DNA of 64,000 nucleotides. Source: Odiellus spinosus. Lineage: Eukaryota; Arthropoda; Arachnida; Opiliones; Phalangiidae. How positions within the stretch are numbered: position 1 is the first letter of the stretch; every line of letters begins with the position of its first letter. Made by a program: the position numbers and the translations under genes. This document shows, piece by piece, positions 1 through 11,200 of the stretch. Where the stretch lies: contig OY987225.1 of NCBI GenBank assembly GCA_963920705.1, positions 32,093,458 to 32,157,457 on the forward strand, given 5' to 3'. The notes under the pieces are model-generated. The model worked only from the letters and a program-made list of their open reading frames with translations, did no database searches and had not been told where the DNA came from.

Positions 1-474
1 AGGTCAGGGAATTTTAAAATGCGCCCTAGAAAGTCAGAAAATTTTAAAATGCGCCCTTGAAACGTCAGGGAATTTTAAAATGCGCCCTAGAAAGGTCAAG
101 GAATTTTAAAATGCGCCCTAGAAAGGTCAAGGAATTTTAAAATGCGCCCTAGAAAGGTCAAGGAATTTTAAAATGCGCCCTAGAAAGGTCAGGGAATTTT
201 AAAATGCGCCATAGAAAGGTCAGGGAATTTTAAAATGCGCCTCAAAAAGGTCAGGGAATTTTAAAATGCGCCTCAAAAAGGTCAGGGATTTTTAAAATGC
301 GCCTCAAAAAGGTCAGGGAATTTTAAAATGCGCCCAATAAGGTCAGGGAATTTTAAAATGCGCCCAATAAGGTCAGGGAATTTTAAAATGCGCCCTAGAA
401 AGGTCAGGGAATTTTAAAATGCGCCCTAGAAAGGTCAGGGAATTTTAAAATGCGCCCAATAAGGTCAGGGAATT
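1..474. repeat. Minisatellite, about 31-bp unit, 15 copies
   Basis: Fifteen head-to-tail copies of a unit whose core reads AGGTCAGGGAATTTTAAAAT followed by GCGCC and a variable tail (CTAGAA, CTCAAAA or CAATA). The array starts at or before the left edge and stops in a partial unit near 474. Tail variants occur in blocks, which suggests segmental amplification. It lies in what should be an upstream mbl intron. The TCAGGGAATTT core recurs at other places in the window (about 13170, 41880, 62980). Confidence 0.97.
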
Positions 475-1580
475 GGCCATTACAAAATATATTTTTTTAA
501 CATTGTGGTAGTATTTCTATGTATATATTTTGAATCGTTTTATTTTCGATGTAGCCGAAAAATACGAAAATTCTACTTGAAATATTGGTGACAGCCTTAA
601 TTTAAAACTCTCGCTTGTTATTTAACCATACAATTTAAACTCCTAGGTCTAGGGAACGAATTAAATTTAATTTGACACTAAATTATGCAAATACAGTTTT
701 AAAGCTTCATTTATAAATAAAGTTGGGAGGGATTAATACACTATATTAAATCTCATTGGATAAGAAAGTAGTTCTTGGAAATGTTTAATTATTTTTGTTG
801 AATGGTGACAGCTAGATCCTTAGTTTTTCTTCTTTCTTTTAAATAATAAATTAAAATTTAAAAATATGAGCGAAGAAAAAATACTTGTCGGACGATGTCG
901 TTTCGGATAATGAAAGAATTCGCGCGACGTTTGAGGAAGTCGAAAATTAAAACCATATTTTTTTTTATTCATTCCTCTACGCGTCTCAAGAGGGGAATTT
1001 CTTTCAAAGTCGTCGCGCTAAGCCTTGGTGGTTCTTAAAGTATCATTTCCTTTTAACGTCCTGTCTCTCTCTCCCTCTCTTTCTCTGCTCGCTACGCTTA
1101 TTTAACATAATTTCTTCTTTTATAAACCTTGCCAAGAATTTTTTTGAACGCACTAGAAAAATTGTAATTAAAGAAAATGATACATTTTTAAGTTTTTTTT
1201 TTTTTTTTTTATATTTTCTCTCTCCGAATTTCCAAATTTCCGTTTCTTAAACCTCTACTCTTTTTTTTAGCACTCCCGGATTAGGGTTAAGTATATGAGG
1301 TTTTAGAAGATGCTTTTTTGGTTGATTGGAGAGCTTTTATACCAGCTTTAACCTTTTGCTCTAGGATTATATAAGGCTTTTATATGCAAATTCGTTTTGA
1401 AGATGGTTCACAACTCGATAAAATAATGAAATTCCAAATTTGTATGTCATGTATAATTTTCGAAATAGGCTCTCTTTTATTTCTGTATAGTACTTTAGGC
1501 TTAGTGCAGAGTTAGGATATATATTCGGATTATACACAACGATATTAATCCTATTTTCCATCGGATTAATTTTAATTAAT
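475..1580. other. AT-rich presumed mbl intron, no gene seen
   Basis: No reading frame with coding character. It contains a CT-rich stretch near 1063-1088 and a poly-T run near 1192-1210. Slightly GC-richer islands near 885-930 and 975-1030 could be regulatory but carry nothing I can name. Confidence 0.5.
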
Positions 1581-1582
1581 AT

Positions 1583-1960
1583 ATTACTTTGGTGAGAAAC
1601 GGAATCTGTTCCCCCATTTTTGTTTGATCACTTTCGGTTGGCGTTAAGCGGTCCACAAAATTGGTAATTACGTCATCTATGGCGTGAATTCACGCAATAT
1701 ATTTTATTGGTGAGAAATGTAATCTGATTGATCACTTTTGGTTGGCGGAAATCGGTCCACAAAGTTGTAAATTACGTCATGGTACGTCATCTATGACGTA
1801 AATTTACGCGATATATTTTATTGGTGGAAAGTGGTCAAGAAATATATAAATCTTTATGGTTACGTCATGGCTACGTCATTTACGACGTAGGGACGCGCAC
1901 AACGTATATATAAGACCAAATTTGGTTCGATGTATTTTGATCTTACCTCTTTACGAAAAC
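1583..1960 (+). promoter_or_regulatory. CRE-rich tandem module ending in a TATA box
   Basis: A module of about 115 bp is repeated: copy 1 about 1583-1695, copy 2 about 1700-1818, and a shortened copy 3 about 1820-1895. Each carries a GGTGAGAAA-like start, a GGTCCACAAA-like middle and one or two TACGTCA motifs (near 1668, 1767, 1778, 1861 and 1872) plus reverse-type TGACGTA/CGACGTA motifs. TACGTCA is a CREB/ATF half-site type. A TATATAAG box lies at 1906-1913, so initiation near 1935-1945 would be expected. It would be an internal mbl promoter or the promoter of an unseen transcript. The motifs are seen directly; promoter activity is inferred. Confidence 0.55.
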
Positions 1961-3282
1961 ATTCCAGGGATTCAGTCAGTTCCCGGGCCCCTATAGCTCT
2001 TAAACGTTCGGAACTCGTAAATATCAGCCGGGGAAAGAGAAATTTTTGTTTATTTAGAATAAAAACTTTTTATTTCTGTCTCTTGAGTTATACAATGTGT
2101 CAAAAAAAGAAAAAGACGCTTATATTTATACTTTTATTCGCGAGTAGCGTCGTAATATAGCGAAACCTTAGACGGATTAACGCGTAATATCGAATCCCAT
2201 AGGGGTTAAAAGTAGTTTTCGAAAGATTTTCGCGAATACGCGTGTAAGGGAAGAGCGAAACGAAAAGTATTTCGAGGTGAAATCTTCCAAAAAACTTGAA
2301 ACTTATTCTAGGGTAAAAAATAAAAGTAAAGAAATCCTTGAAGATAGAAAACCTTAAGTGTATGTACACACGCTCGCGTGTACTTTATTTTTGAACATAT
2401 GTCCAGTTGTACGTAGCTTTTAAAGAGAGGTGGAAAAGGACAAAGTGGAAAATAAACCACAAATTAAATATAAATCTTGTATTTCCTACCTTTATCAAAA
2501 TATAAAAATTTACGAGAAATTCCAATTCAAATTGAGTTTACACGGACTACTTTCTTGTCTATCTGGGTTTAACATAATGTATAAATCCTCACTAGCTTTT
2601 CCCTTAACTCTAATTTGCTTTGAACTTAAGTATAATATATCAAAAACATTATTTACTTTACATTTTCTTGGTTTCTTTACTTTTGTTCAAACGGAATTGA
2701 CAATTACTATTTTTTTCCTATGACGATTTAACAATACGTGTTAATCCGCTCTTCCTTATTCTGTAATCTTGTCTTGAGCAGAAGCGTGTCGGTATAAAGA
2801 AATAAATTATATATAGAGTTCTAAACTAGTCAAAATCAGTTTTAATTTTCAGCAGGTAGAATACTGACGCGAAAGAATACTACTTTACTAAATTCCTTAG
2901 GTAAAAAGTAGTCGATAGAAATCTAAAGATGATTTTAATCGTAATGCGCGGTTCCCTTTTGCGATATCGATCTAAAGATTAGTTGTTACGTTGATAGGAT
3001 TAAGGTGAAAGATATCAACTTGATTAGGTAGTTGGGATAAACGTTCGGGACAACCTCTATCTTCTCTCTCTTTCTCTCTCGTTAACGACTTAGGATAGCG
3101 AAAGACGGTCGGGGGAATCGAGGCGGATGAAGCTAAATTGGGGGCGGATTTTGAAACACCAGTTTCCAGGGAGAGACTGAGAAAGAGAGAGAAAATAATT
3201 ACAAGATTAACAAACCTATATATATATAATATAAATATATAAATACCGTTGGATATTGAGGTAAAGATTTTGAGGTAAACAC

Positions 3283-3545
3283 CTGGGGAATTATCGGGGA
3301 AGCTTTGAAAACATGGAAATTATCGGGAAAGGTTTGAGATACTTGGGAATTATCGGGGCAGCTTTGAATACCTGAGAATTATCTGGGAAGGTTTGAGATA
3401 CTTAGGAGTTATCGGGGAAGCTTTGAAATACATGAAAATTATCGGGGAAGCTTTGAAATACATGAAAATTATCGGGGAAGCTTTGAAATATCTGAAAATT
3501 ATCGGGAAAGCTTTGAAATACATGATAATTATCGGGGAAGCTTAA
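3283..3545. repeat. 30-bp tandem repeat, about 9 copies
   Basis: Units follow the pattern GAAAATTATCGGGGAAGCTT plus TGAAATACAT. Copies at the left are more divergent and those at 3421-3540 almost identical, so the array seems to have grown at its right end. It sits in a presumed mbl intron. Confidence 0.9.
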
Positions 3546-4165
3546 ATGAAACACCTTAAAACTATCAGTTAAATGAATATCTTCGTATTATCAGTAAATC
3601 TTTGAAATACGTGGGAATTATCAGGATAGAGTGAAATTCTGAACTGACATTAAATTTATTATACGAACACTATCTAAGTTCTAGAATAGCTTGGAATTTT
3701 TTAATTTGTTAGTTGGAACTTCTTAAAAAGCTTAATATTATCGGGATAAACATCGTAAACAACGGTTACTAAAATAAGGTTGGAGTTTAAATTGATAAGA
3801 ATAAAATTAGCGCTCACTAAAATACCTTCTTAATTTGAGAAAGAAAGATAAATGTTAAGGAAGGACCTAAGCCTATAACATTAAATGGTGCGCGGGTGGA
3901 TAGCGGATGAAGGTTTGGGACATGATATAAGACAAGACGGGACTGCGAGGGCGAACGGAAAAAAAAGAGACACCAGGGAATTTCTAATTTACCGCACATT
4001 CCCCTTCTCTTCATTAAGTTAAAGAGAAAGAAAGAAAACTACTATAGATCAACCTCGCCTCTCCTTTTCCTCTCAAAGGGAAGATGAAAAGGAAAAGAAC
4101 AGATTTCAATTATATTCCTTTAAATCATAACGCAACCTGCCACTCGATTGGAGCAGCTTGTCAAA

Positions 4166-4258
4166 TCGTGGGTGCGGGTGTACTTCGTCGGTGCGGGTGT
4201 ACTTACTTCATGGGTGCGGGTGTACTTACTTCATGGGTGCGGGTGTACTTACTCCATG
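4166..4258. repeat. Short tandem repeat GGTGCGGGTGTACTT
   Basis: Four copies of GGTGCGGGTGTACTT separated by ACTTCATG-like spacers, unit about 26 bp (the first spacer is shorter). It is G-rich on the + strand against an AT-rich background. No function is evident. Confidence 0.85.
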
Positions 4259-5083
4259 TGGAAAGGTTTTATTTAAAAATATATCTTTAAACAACTCTGA
4301 TTTGTTGAAGAATTTTTAACTTAATACGAAGTTATAACAATTAAATAAATACAATTTTGGTCAGCATTTAACAAGCTATAATTGGGATGTAAAGTTAGAA
4401 AGGTTGATTTTCTGTCCATTTCACTTTCTCTTGAAGTCTTTACACGGCTGCCAAATGATCCTGGAGTTGTAAAAATAAAGGTTTTTGCTTCGGTTAAGCG
4501 GGGGAGTTATATAGCTAGAAGAAATAAAAAAAGAAAGAAAAACTCGAAGGAGTTGGAGCAAAAAAAATTCTTCCGCTCTCCTAGGGGAAAACGGAATAAG
4601 AATTTCACCACATTTCCTATAGCTTTTAGACGCGAACGCGCTCCGGATCATCTTGATGGGTTATATTTTCTTACTTATTTAGACGCCGACCTCGTCTACG
4701 TGGCGGCGCGATGGTGAAGCTAATATATTTGAGCTTTGATGGGTGTAACTGGAATTTGGTTTATATAAGAACGTCTTTAATATTTGGACACGTACGAGGT
4801 CGGGTCAAAGGTCATTTAATTGTTAAAATACTGTCATCTGACATCTGTGGTCAATAAAAATTATGTAATTGGAAAGTAAAGAAGGGGGAAATTGGTCTAT
4901 GACATCAAAGAAAAATCAGGTCAGGCAGGGAACGTCTCAAAATCATCCGTAAAGCTTTAAAGATCGTGGAGTAAATGAATTTGTAATTTATTAACTATTC
5001 CAACGTATCGAACACGACACTATTACCCAATTTTATTTTTTGATAAGTAGATTTAACGATTTGTCTTTAATTTGTCTTTGTAG

Positions 5084-5245
5084 GGTCGATGCAATCGCGA
5101 GAAGCCGCCATGCAAGTACTTCCATCCACCGCCTCACTTGAAGGACCAGCTGTTGATCAACGGTCGCAACCACTTGGCTCTGAAGAACGCCCTGATGCAG
5201 CAAGTTCCCTTACAGCCGGTCTTGGCGGGCCAGATTCCGGCAGTG
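5084..5245 (+). CDS. mbl: mbl exon: end of zinc finger 2 and first linker
   Basis: The acceptor is TTTGTCTTTGTAG at 5083 and the frame opens with [20 protein letters not shown], a hallmark of MBNL finger 2. It then runs through [15 protein letters not shown], shared by animal muscleblind proteins. The first Cys of this finger must be on the preceding exon, left of the window. The exon ends QIPAV in phase 0 at GTG|GTAAGT. The next exon begins ATTNPYL, as in insect muscleblind, which supports this donor. Confidence 0.93.
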
Positions 5246-8200
5246 GTAAGTGGCGCCGGGGGTCATAACTCGGGCGCCGGCTCTCACGGGGGCGGCGGGC
5301 CCCAGGCCTCGCCCTCCTACTCCCACATACACGCCGGTTTGGTCTATACCCATTTGATCCAACAACAACAACACGCGGCGGCGGCGGCGGCCCAACAGAG
5401 GGCCATGGCCGCCTTCTTCATCAACGGGCACGCGAATCACCACCACCACGCGGCAGCGCTCCAGGCTTCTAACAATGCCAACTTGCAGGCCAACGCGCAG
5501 GCCCAATCTTCTTTGGCCGCCGCTTTCTCCGCCTCTCTTTCGCCGCCATTGGCTAATAAGGTGAGTCACGCCAGCCCACCCTATCTCACGCTATTTTTTT
5601 CCACTTTTAATTACCACACCGCTTTGACGTGATATTTTTAACGCTGTGGCCGAAACATTGACACGTTGACCTTTAAAACGAAACCGCTTAGTGATATTTT
5701 CAAAGTTTCATATATATATTTATTTTTGGCTTGTGTGGAAATTTTTGAGATACCGCTTATAATTTAGAAAAGTTTTTGCCATTTTTAAGTTTTTGCAAAA
5801 TTGAGAAATATAATCTTATATATCTAATAATTATAATTATTATACCAAAACTACAGTCTATTATATCTAATTCTACGAGAGAAAAAGATTATAATCTTGA
5901 AACAGATACATTTCTAATAACAATCCGGTTTTCTATAAGATATTTGCGTAAATTCCAAGGTTGGAACTAAGATCAAGTCGAAATTGGTTTAATATCTCGC
6001 CATCACATCTTAGTTGCACTTACCTCCGTATTTCACCATCCTCCCACATCCATTTACTGTCAACCCGAAGTGTAATAGACTGTATTTTCGTTTTAAACAT
6101 AAATTAATTAATTATTGTCATAAATTAAATAAATAAACTGTAAAATCTTTATTTCATCAATTCAAAATTTTGCAAAATCTTCAGTTGAAATATTGCAAAA
6201 ACTAATTTCCAAATGGTCAATATTTTTGGATTAACTTATAACTTATTAACCATTGATTTCGCTTAAATCTAATTAATAAAAATCTTTATTAAACAATTAA
6301 AAAAAATATTGGTCATTTGGAAAATAATTTGGTTTTGTAAACCAAATAATATTCAATAGAATTTTTCCGAAAATGGCTTTTTTAATAGTTATTTTGAGCG
6401 CTGGTTTATTACAATTATGCTCGATTATTTGATTCAATTTTAATGTTTGATATCCGCGCTTGAAAGCCTGTCTTTAACTTTTTTTTTTTCCTAAAAAAAA
6501 CGTCAAATTATTCAATATTTATAACGACAAAATTTTTATATATTTTGGATTTAAAATAGCAGACGAGGAAAAAACGATAAATATTTGAATGCTTGCTGGG
6601 GTTTTGTGCATTATGCATGGCTGTTTTTTGATATATATAAGTTCGTTTTCAATCAGGGACATTTTGATGTTGGCTTTGTCACTGACTCCGTAGTTGAACT
6701 ATTATGTCATTTACCATAAGGTGATATGAGGAGAAGTTGATATTAATGCCTATAGTCATTCTAATTTATCAAGGCCCGTTTAATCTGTAAAACCAATTAA
6801 TTTTAATTGATTTGGACTGTAAAAACCTTATTCAAACTTGCCAAAGGTTTCGTGGTAATTTACAGTTAAATTTTAAAGTCGCTAACTAGTTTCGCTAAGC
6901 CTAAATCAATTTCGTTGATTTTTTTACTGAAATTTTTAAAAGTTCAGAATTGCTGACGTAAATTAGAGTTCGTCTTTGAATTGGCGCGTGTTATTGTTTT
7001 TACGCGACATTTCATTGGCTTCCGCAACTCCGACTTCTCGAGAAACTTTGTAGGCTTAATTTTCTTAGCGAGGTCAGTTTGTAATTTTGATAATTAACCA
7101 CGAAGTACCCCGTAACCTTTAGTGTTTTTTGATAATGTTTTTACACAAATTTGATTAAAAGTCGCGCGTTTATCCTATTATCATCTTCTGTTAATATCCA
7201 AAGTTAACCTAAGAATATTTAAAACCTTTCGTATAAAATATTAATTAATATTATTATTAATTAATATTGACTGCTAAAAATTAAATCCTGATATCCTAGA
7301 GTTCGCTTAGAAATGGGTAAATATATAAAATGTACCTTTTCACTTGTTCCATATTCATTTATTTACCAAAATCGTTACTGAAGATGTTACGGTGTACCCC
7401 GTGACGTCACGTCTACAATAACGATTCTGATAAATATAGAAAACAAGAGGAACAAGCCATTTTATATTTTTAATTATTGGAGTAAAAAAAACCTTATAAA
7501 AGTAAAATTCTTATATTTTTTGGACATTTTTACAAATTAGGCTTAACGAATATAATACGGAATTATATGTAATTACGCTTCAATATTGATTGCGGCGTTT
7601 TTTAAATGTATTCCGCAATACGCATGATTGGGTTTTCATAATTCATATCTGCATGGAATTTTAGCTTCCGTAATTTTAAATTTAATTTGTAGATTAAATG
7701 GAAATAATGAGTTGAAAATAAATTTATTTGTCTTGATATATTTTTACAAAACGAATCCGAAAAAATAATTTATTTAAACTAATTTGTAAAACCTTTCCAT
7801 TTTCAACTCGTAATTTCCATTTAATATTTTAATTTAAAAATATTTGAATCTTTTTTTTTTTTTTTCACGTTCGATATTATGGCAGCGCTAATTAATATAT
7901 TTTTTTGGTGATTGGAACTTTGATGTGTTTATATTTTATTTTCTCCGTAATTTCGAGAAGCACATGGCGCTTAATTGAACGTATAACCTTTGACACCCTA
8001 TAATTTGCGTTTTTAATCCTCCTAATGAACTAAAAAAAATGAAATTATTGGCCGAATTACCTGGATCGTTCGATTACCTTCTGGCAAGGTAGGATTCGTG
8101 TGCGCGTTGACCAAATTCGGCAATTTACCCCAAAGTTTGGTTAATTAAATATTGGAAATGTATTCTTTTCTCTGGATAATTTTAGGAAGAATAGACGAGA

Positions 8201-11200
8201 CATATGAATGTTTTCTATCAAGGAACCCGTCTAGTGTTACGTCACTCTCACGCGTTAAGATGATAGGCTTTCAAAAATCAATCAAGTGCTTCGATTTAGC
8301 TTAAGAACTCCACCCACAACGGGTTTCTTAATGTATAGGGCTAAATTGTATTAAGATATTGGCTTTACTAGTGATTTTAATTAATTTAATTTGACATTAA
8401 AGTCATTTAAAAATTTAAGAATTATATTTACAACATTAGAGTTAAAGAAAATTTAATTTAAATTTAAAATTTGCCCTTGATAGTTCGAGAGATTAATTTT
8501 TATACAATTTTCGTGTAAGATACGAATCCTGATTAAACACGGATTTAATCTAATTAAAACGCGAAATTTAAATTAGCAAGCGGATTTAAATTATATTACT
8601 GATTAAACTTGACATCATTGTCATCGCTCATACGTCTCTGAAATACGTTTTCCACTATTTAATTAACCAAATTCAAGTCTCTCCGACCAAACTGCACCCC
8701 GCTCGCTCGCGCTCGTCTCATTAATCAAAAGTTGACCTTTAATTGGGCGGCACATCAACAAATCTGAAGGGTAAAACCCCTCCCCAACCCCTCGTCCGGA
8801 AATAAAAATCTTATAATCATCAAAAATTTAAAAACGTCGTGTACACACGCTCTAGTCGGGCTCTCTCAAAGTCATTTGCGTTATAAAGAAAATGGAATTG
8901 TGGAGGAACCTCGCCTTGGTTGTATGGCCAAAACTATATACTCATTTGAGATTGAACTTCGTGACCAATCACAGCGTTTTGATTGTTCACGCGCTGCACA
9001 AAAGAATCTCGTGATGCGCGTGGTATTTACCATTCATTTAAACCATTAAATCACGTGCCACGAGATTTTTCTCAAAACTCCCTGATTGGTCGTGGATGTT
9101 AATCTCTAAAATTTAAAATTTTTAGTTCAATTTTTAGCTTTTTACGTACTACGAACTAAAATTGGTTTTGACTATAGTCAAATTCAATTTTAGATTTCAG
9201 TATTTACCCATTTATCTATTCTCAATCTCTATCGTAGAAAATAATGGAGCTATTGGAGTCTTTACTCTTTTACCTACTGTATTTTCCGCTTGACTCAGAT
9301 TAAGATCTAAGCCATTCGACCGAGTAACGAGAGCCTCCACAAAAACCGATGGCTAAAGAAAAAGAAAAAAAAAAAAAAATTAAATAGTTTGTTGCAATCT
9401 TAGAAAAGTCTTCTATTCCCATAGAAAGTAATTGTTTCGAATATTAAAATCAAGCCAATCTAAAATTGCAACTGATTATATTGGTATCTTCTTGTTTTTA
9501 GCCATTTTCTTCGCTACATTAAACTTAGGATAATAGTCGGATTCAGTTTAAAATTTCAAATCGTAGAATCATACACGTTCCCTCAAATCTCTAAGAAACC
9601 GTATCATAGAGATGGCGTGGAATATAGCTTTGTACGTATTGTAATTTCAAGATGATTCAATTCTATCGAAAGGTTTTTACGGGAAACGGATTTTCGGACT
9701 TTTCATATATTTTATTCCATCTATGGGATTATGGCTACAATCGCCGTTAAATGAAATAAACCTATCTATATTCTGTTCACTCACTTAGAGATAATACGAA
9801 TGAATGGCGGGGAGAAAGATATACGGGTAATGACGTCATTAGAAGACGCGTATCTTCATCCGATTATTTCTGCCTTTCATTTTATTATGGCTAAGACAGT
9901 GGGCAAATTATGAATGAAACGAGACAACTAGTGATTTTTTATCGATTCCATGTAATTTAAATATATCTGATCCATTACTACAAAAATAAACCCAAAATAT
10001 TATGCTAGAAAACAGTTTGCAGCTTACTCCGTGCTCTCGTCGTTTACGAGTTTCCGGTTTGAAATCTCGTCGTTAACGAGTTTCCGGCTAGTCACGTGAG
10101 AGGCGCAGTAAAGCCTTTCAAACAAGGCTTAGCTTTGAGATTTCAAACTCTCCGAGAATCATTGTTAAGCCTACTTTCACGGGGAGTTCAGGTTCTACAT
10201 GAATCCAGCTAAGCCTATTTTGATGGTAAGTTTTAAATTAATTGCAATCTTAATTAATTAGTGAATTAATCACTTGTTGTCGAGTTGCATTCTCCTTTAA
10301 ATAACATTTGAGTTTCAACGTTGAAACGGCCATAAATACTCGTATTAAATCGGGTTTTAAAATAGGAATTTATGCCCTTTTTAATGTAGGAACTGTGAAT
10401 TAATGAAGACCAAAGGTTAAGAGGTTATAAAATATTTAAATATAAAATGGGTTAAGTAAAACACCAGCAAGTATTAAGTATCTATTATATTGTCGTTTTT
10501 AATTAGCATAATTTATATCATACTTAAATAATTTGGGGTTTAAATTGTATTAAATTAAATACCATCAATATAAGCTTTATCTATAAACATGACTAACAAG
10601 AAATCCCAACTCCTGGCAACCCTCCAATTAAAGCAAAGCTGGGTGAGAGGGGTGGAATTTTTTATTTTGCCCCTTTATCTAAAACTATGTATTATTAGCT
10701 CGTACTATAATCCCATCAACGCCTCGAATCGCTAAGCCTAACCATGCGGTCGCGATTCCGGTTAAAATAAATATTTCCGAGTTCATCTCTATCGAGTATC
10801 CGCCCATTTCATAAGTTTCTTGTTAGTCAAATGTTTTAATCGAAAGTGTTATAAATATTAGTAGTTTAGAATTAACCGTATTTTGTGTTGGTGCGGTGTT
10901 TAGGCAACCACAAACCCGTATTTGACCAGCTTGCCGGCGATGGGAACGGCGACGTCGTTTCCTTACTTGACGCACAGTCCAATGATGGCGGCAGCGGCGG
11001 CCGCCGCGGGTCTAATGCCCGCCGACGCCATGGCGGCAGCCCAACTCAGCGTCGTCCCCGCCGCGACACTCGTCACCCCGCAAAAAATTCCCAGAACAGA
11101 TCGACTAGAGGTAAGACCTTGTCTTTAAAAATAACCAATTACCTTCGTATTTAAACCCTTGCCATAACCTGTTAACTAAATACTAATTATTTACTTCTCA

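Larger units (their letters stand above)
5561..10903 (+). other. mbl: mbl intron
   Basis: AT-rich, no coding signal. It holds a fold-back element around a CRE (7318-7472), a palindromic AT block near 7228-7272, GC-richer patches near 8690-8900, and part of a dispersed fold-back family at 10196-10235. Confidence 0.7.

Noticed and set aside
2430-2723. 97-residue open frame
   Set aside because: Composition is typical of AT-rich random sequence (Phe, Ile, Lys, Leu rich) and no motif is present.
4382-4717. 111-residue open frame
   Set aside because: Lys/Arg-rich translation of A-rich sequence, no family resemblance, no splice support, overlapped by an open frame on the other strand.
5210-5569. 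119-residue open frame opposite the mbl exon
   Set aside because: It is the reverse-strand shadow of GC-rich coding sequence.
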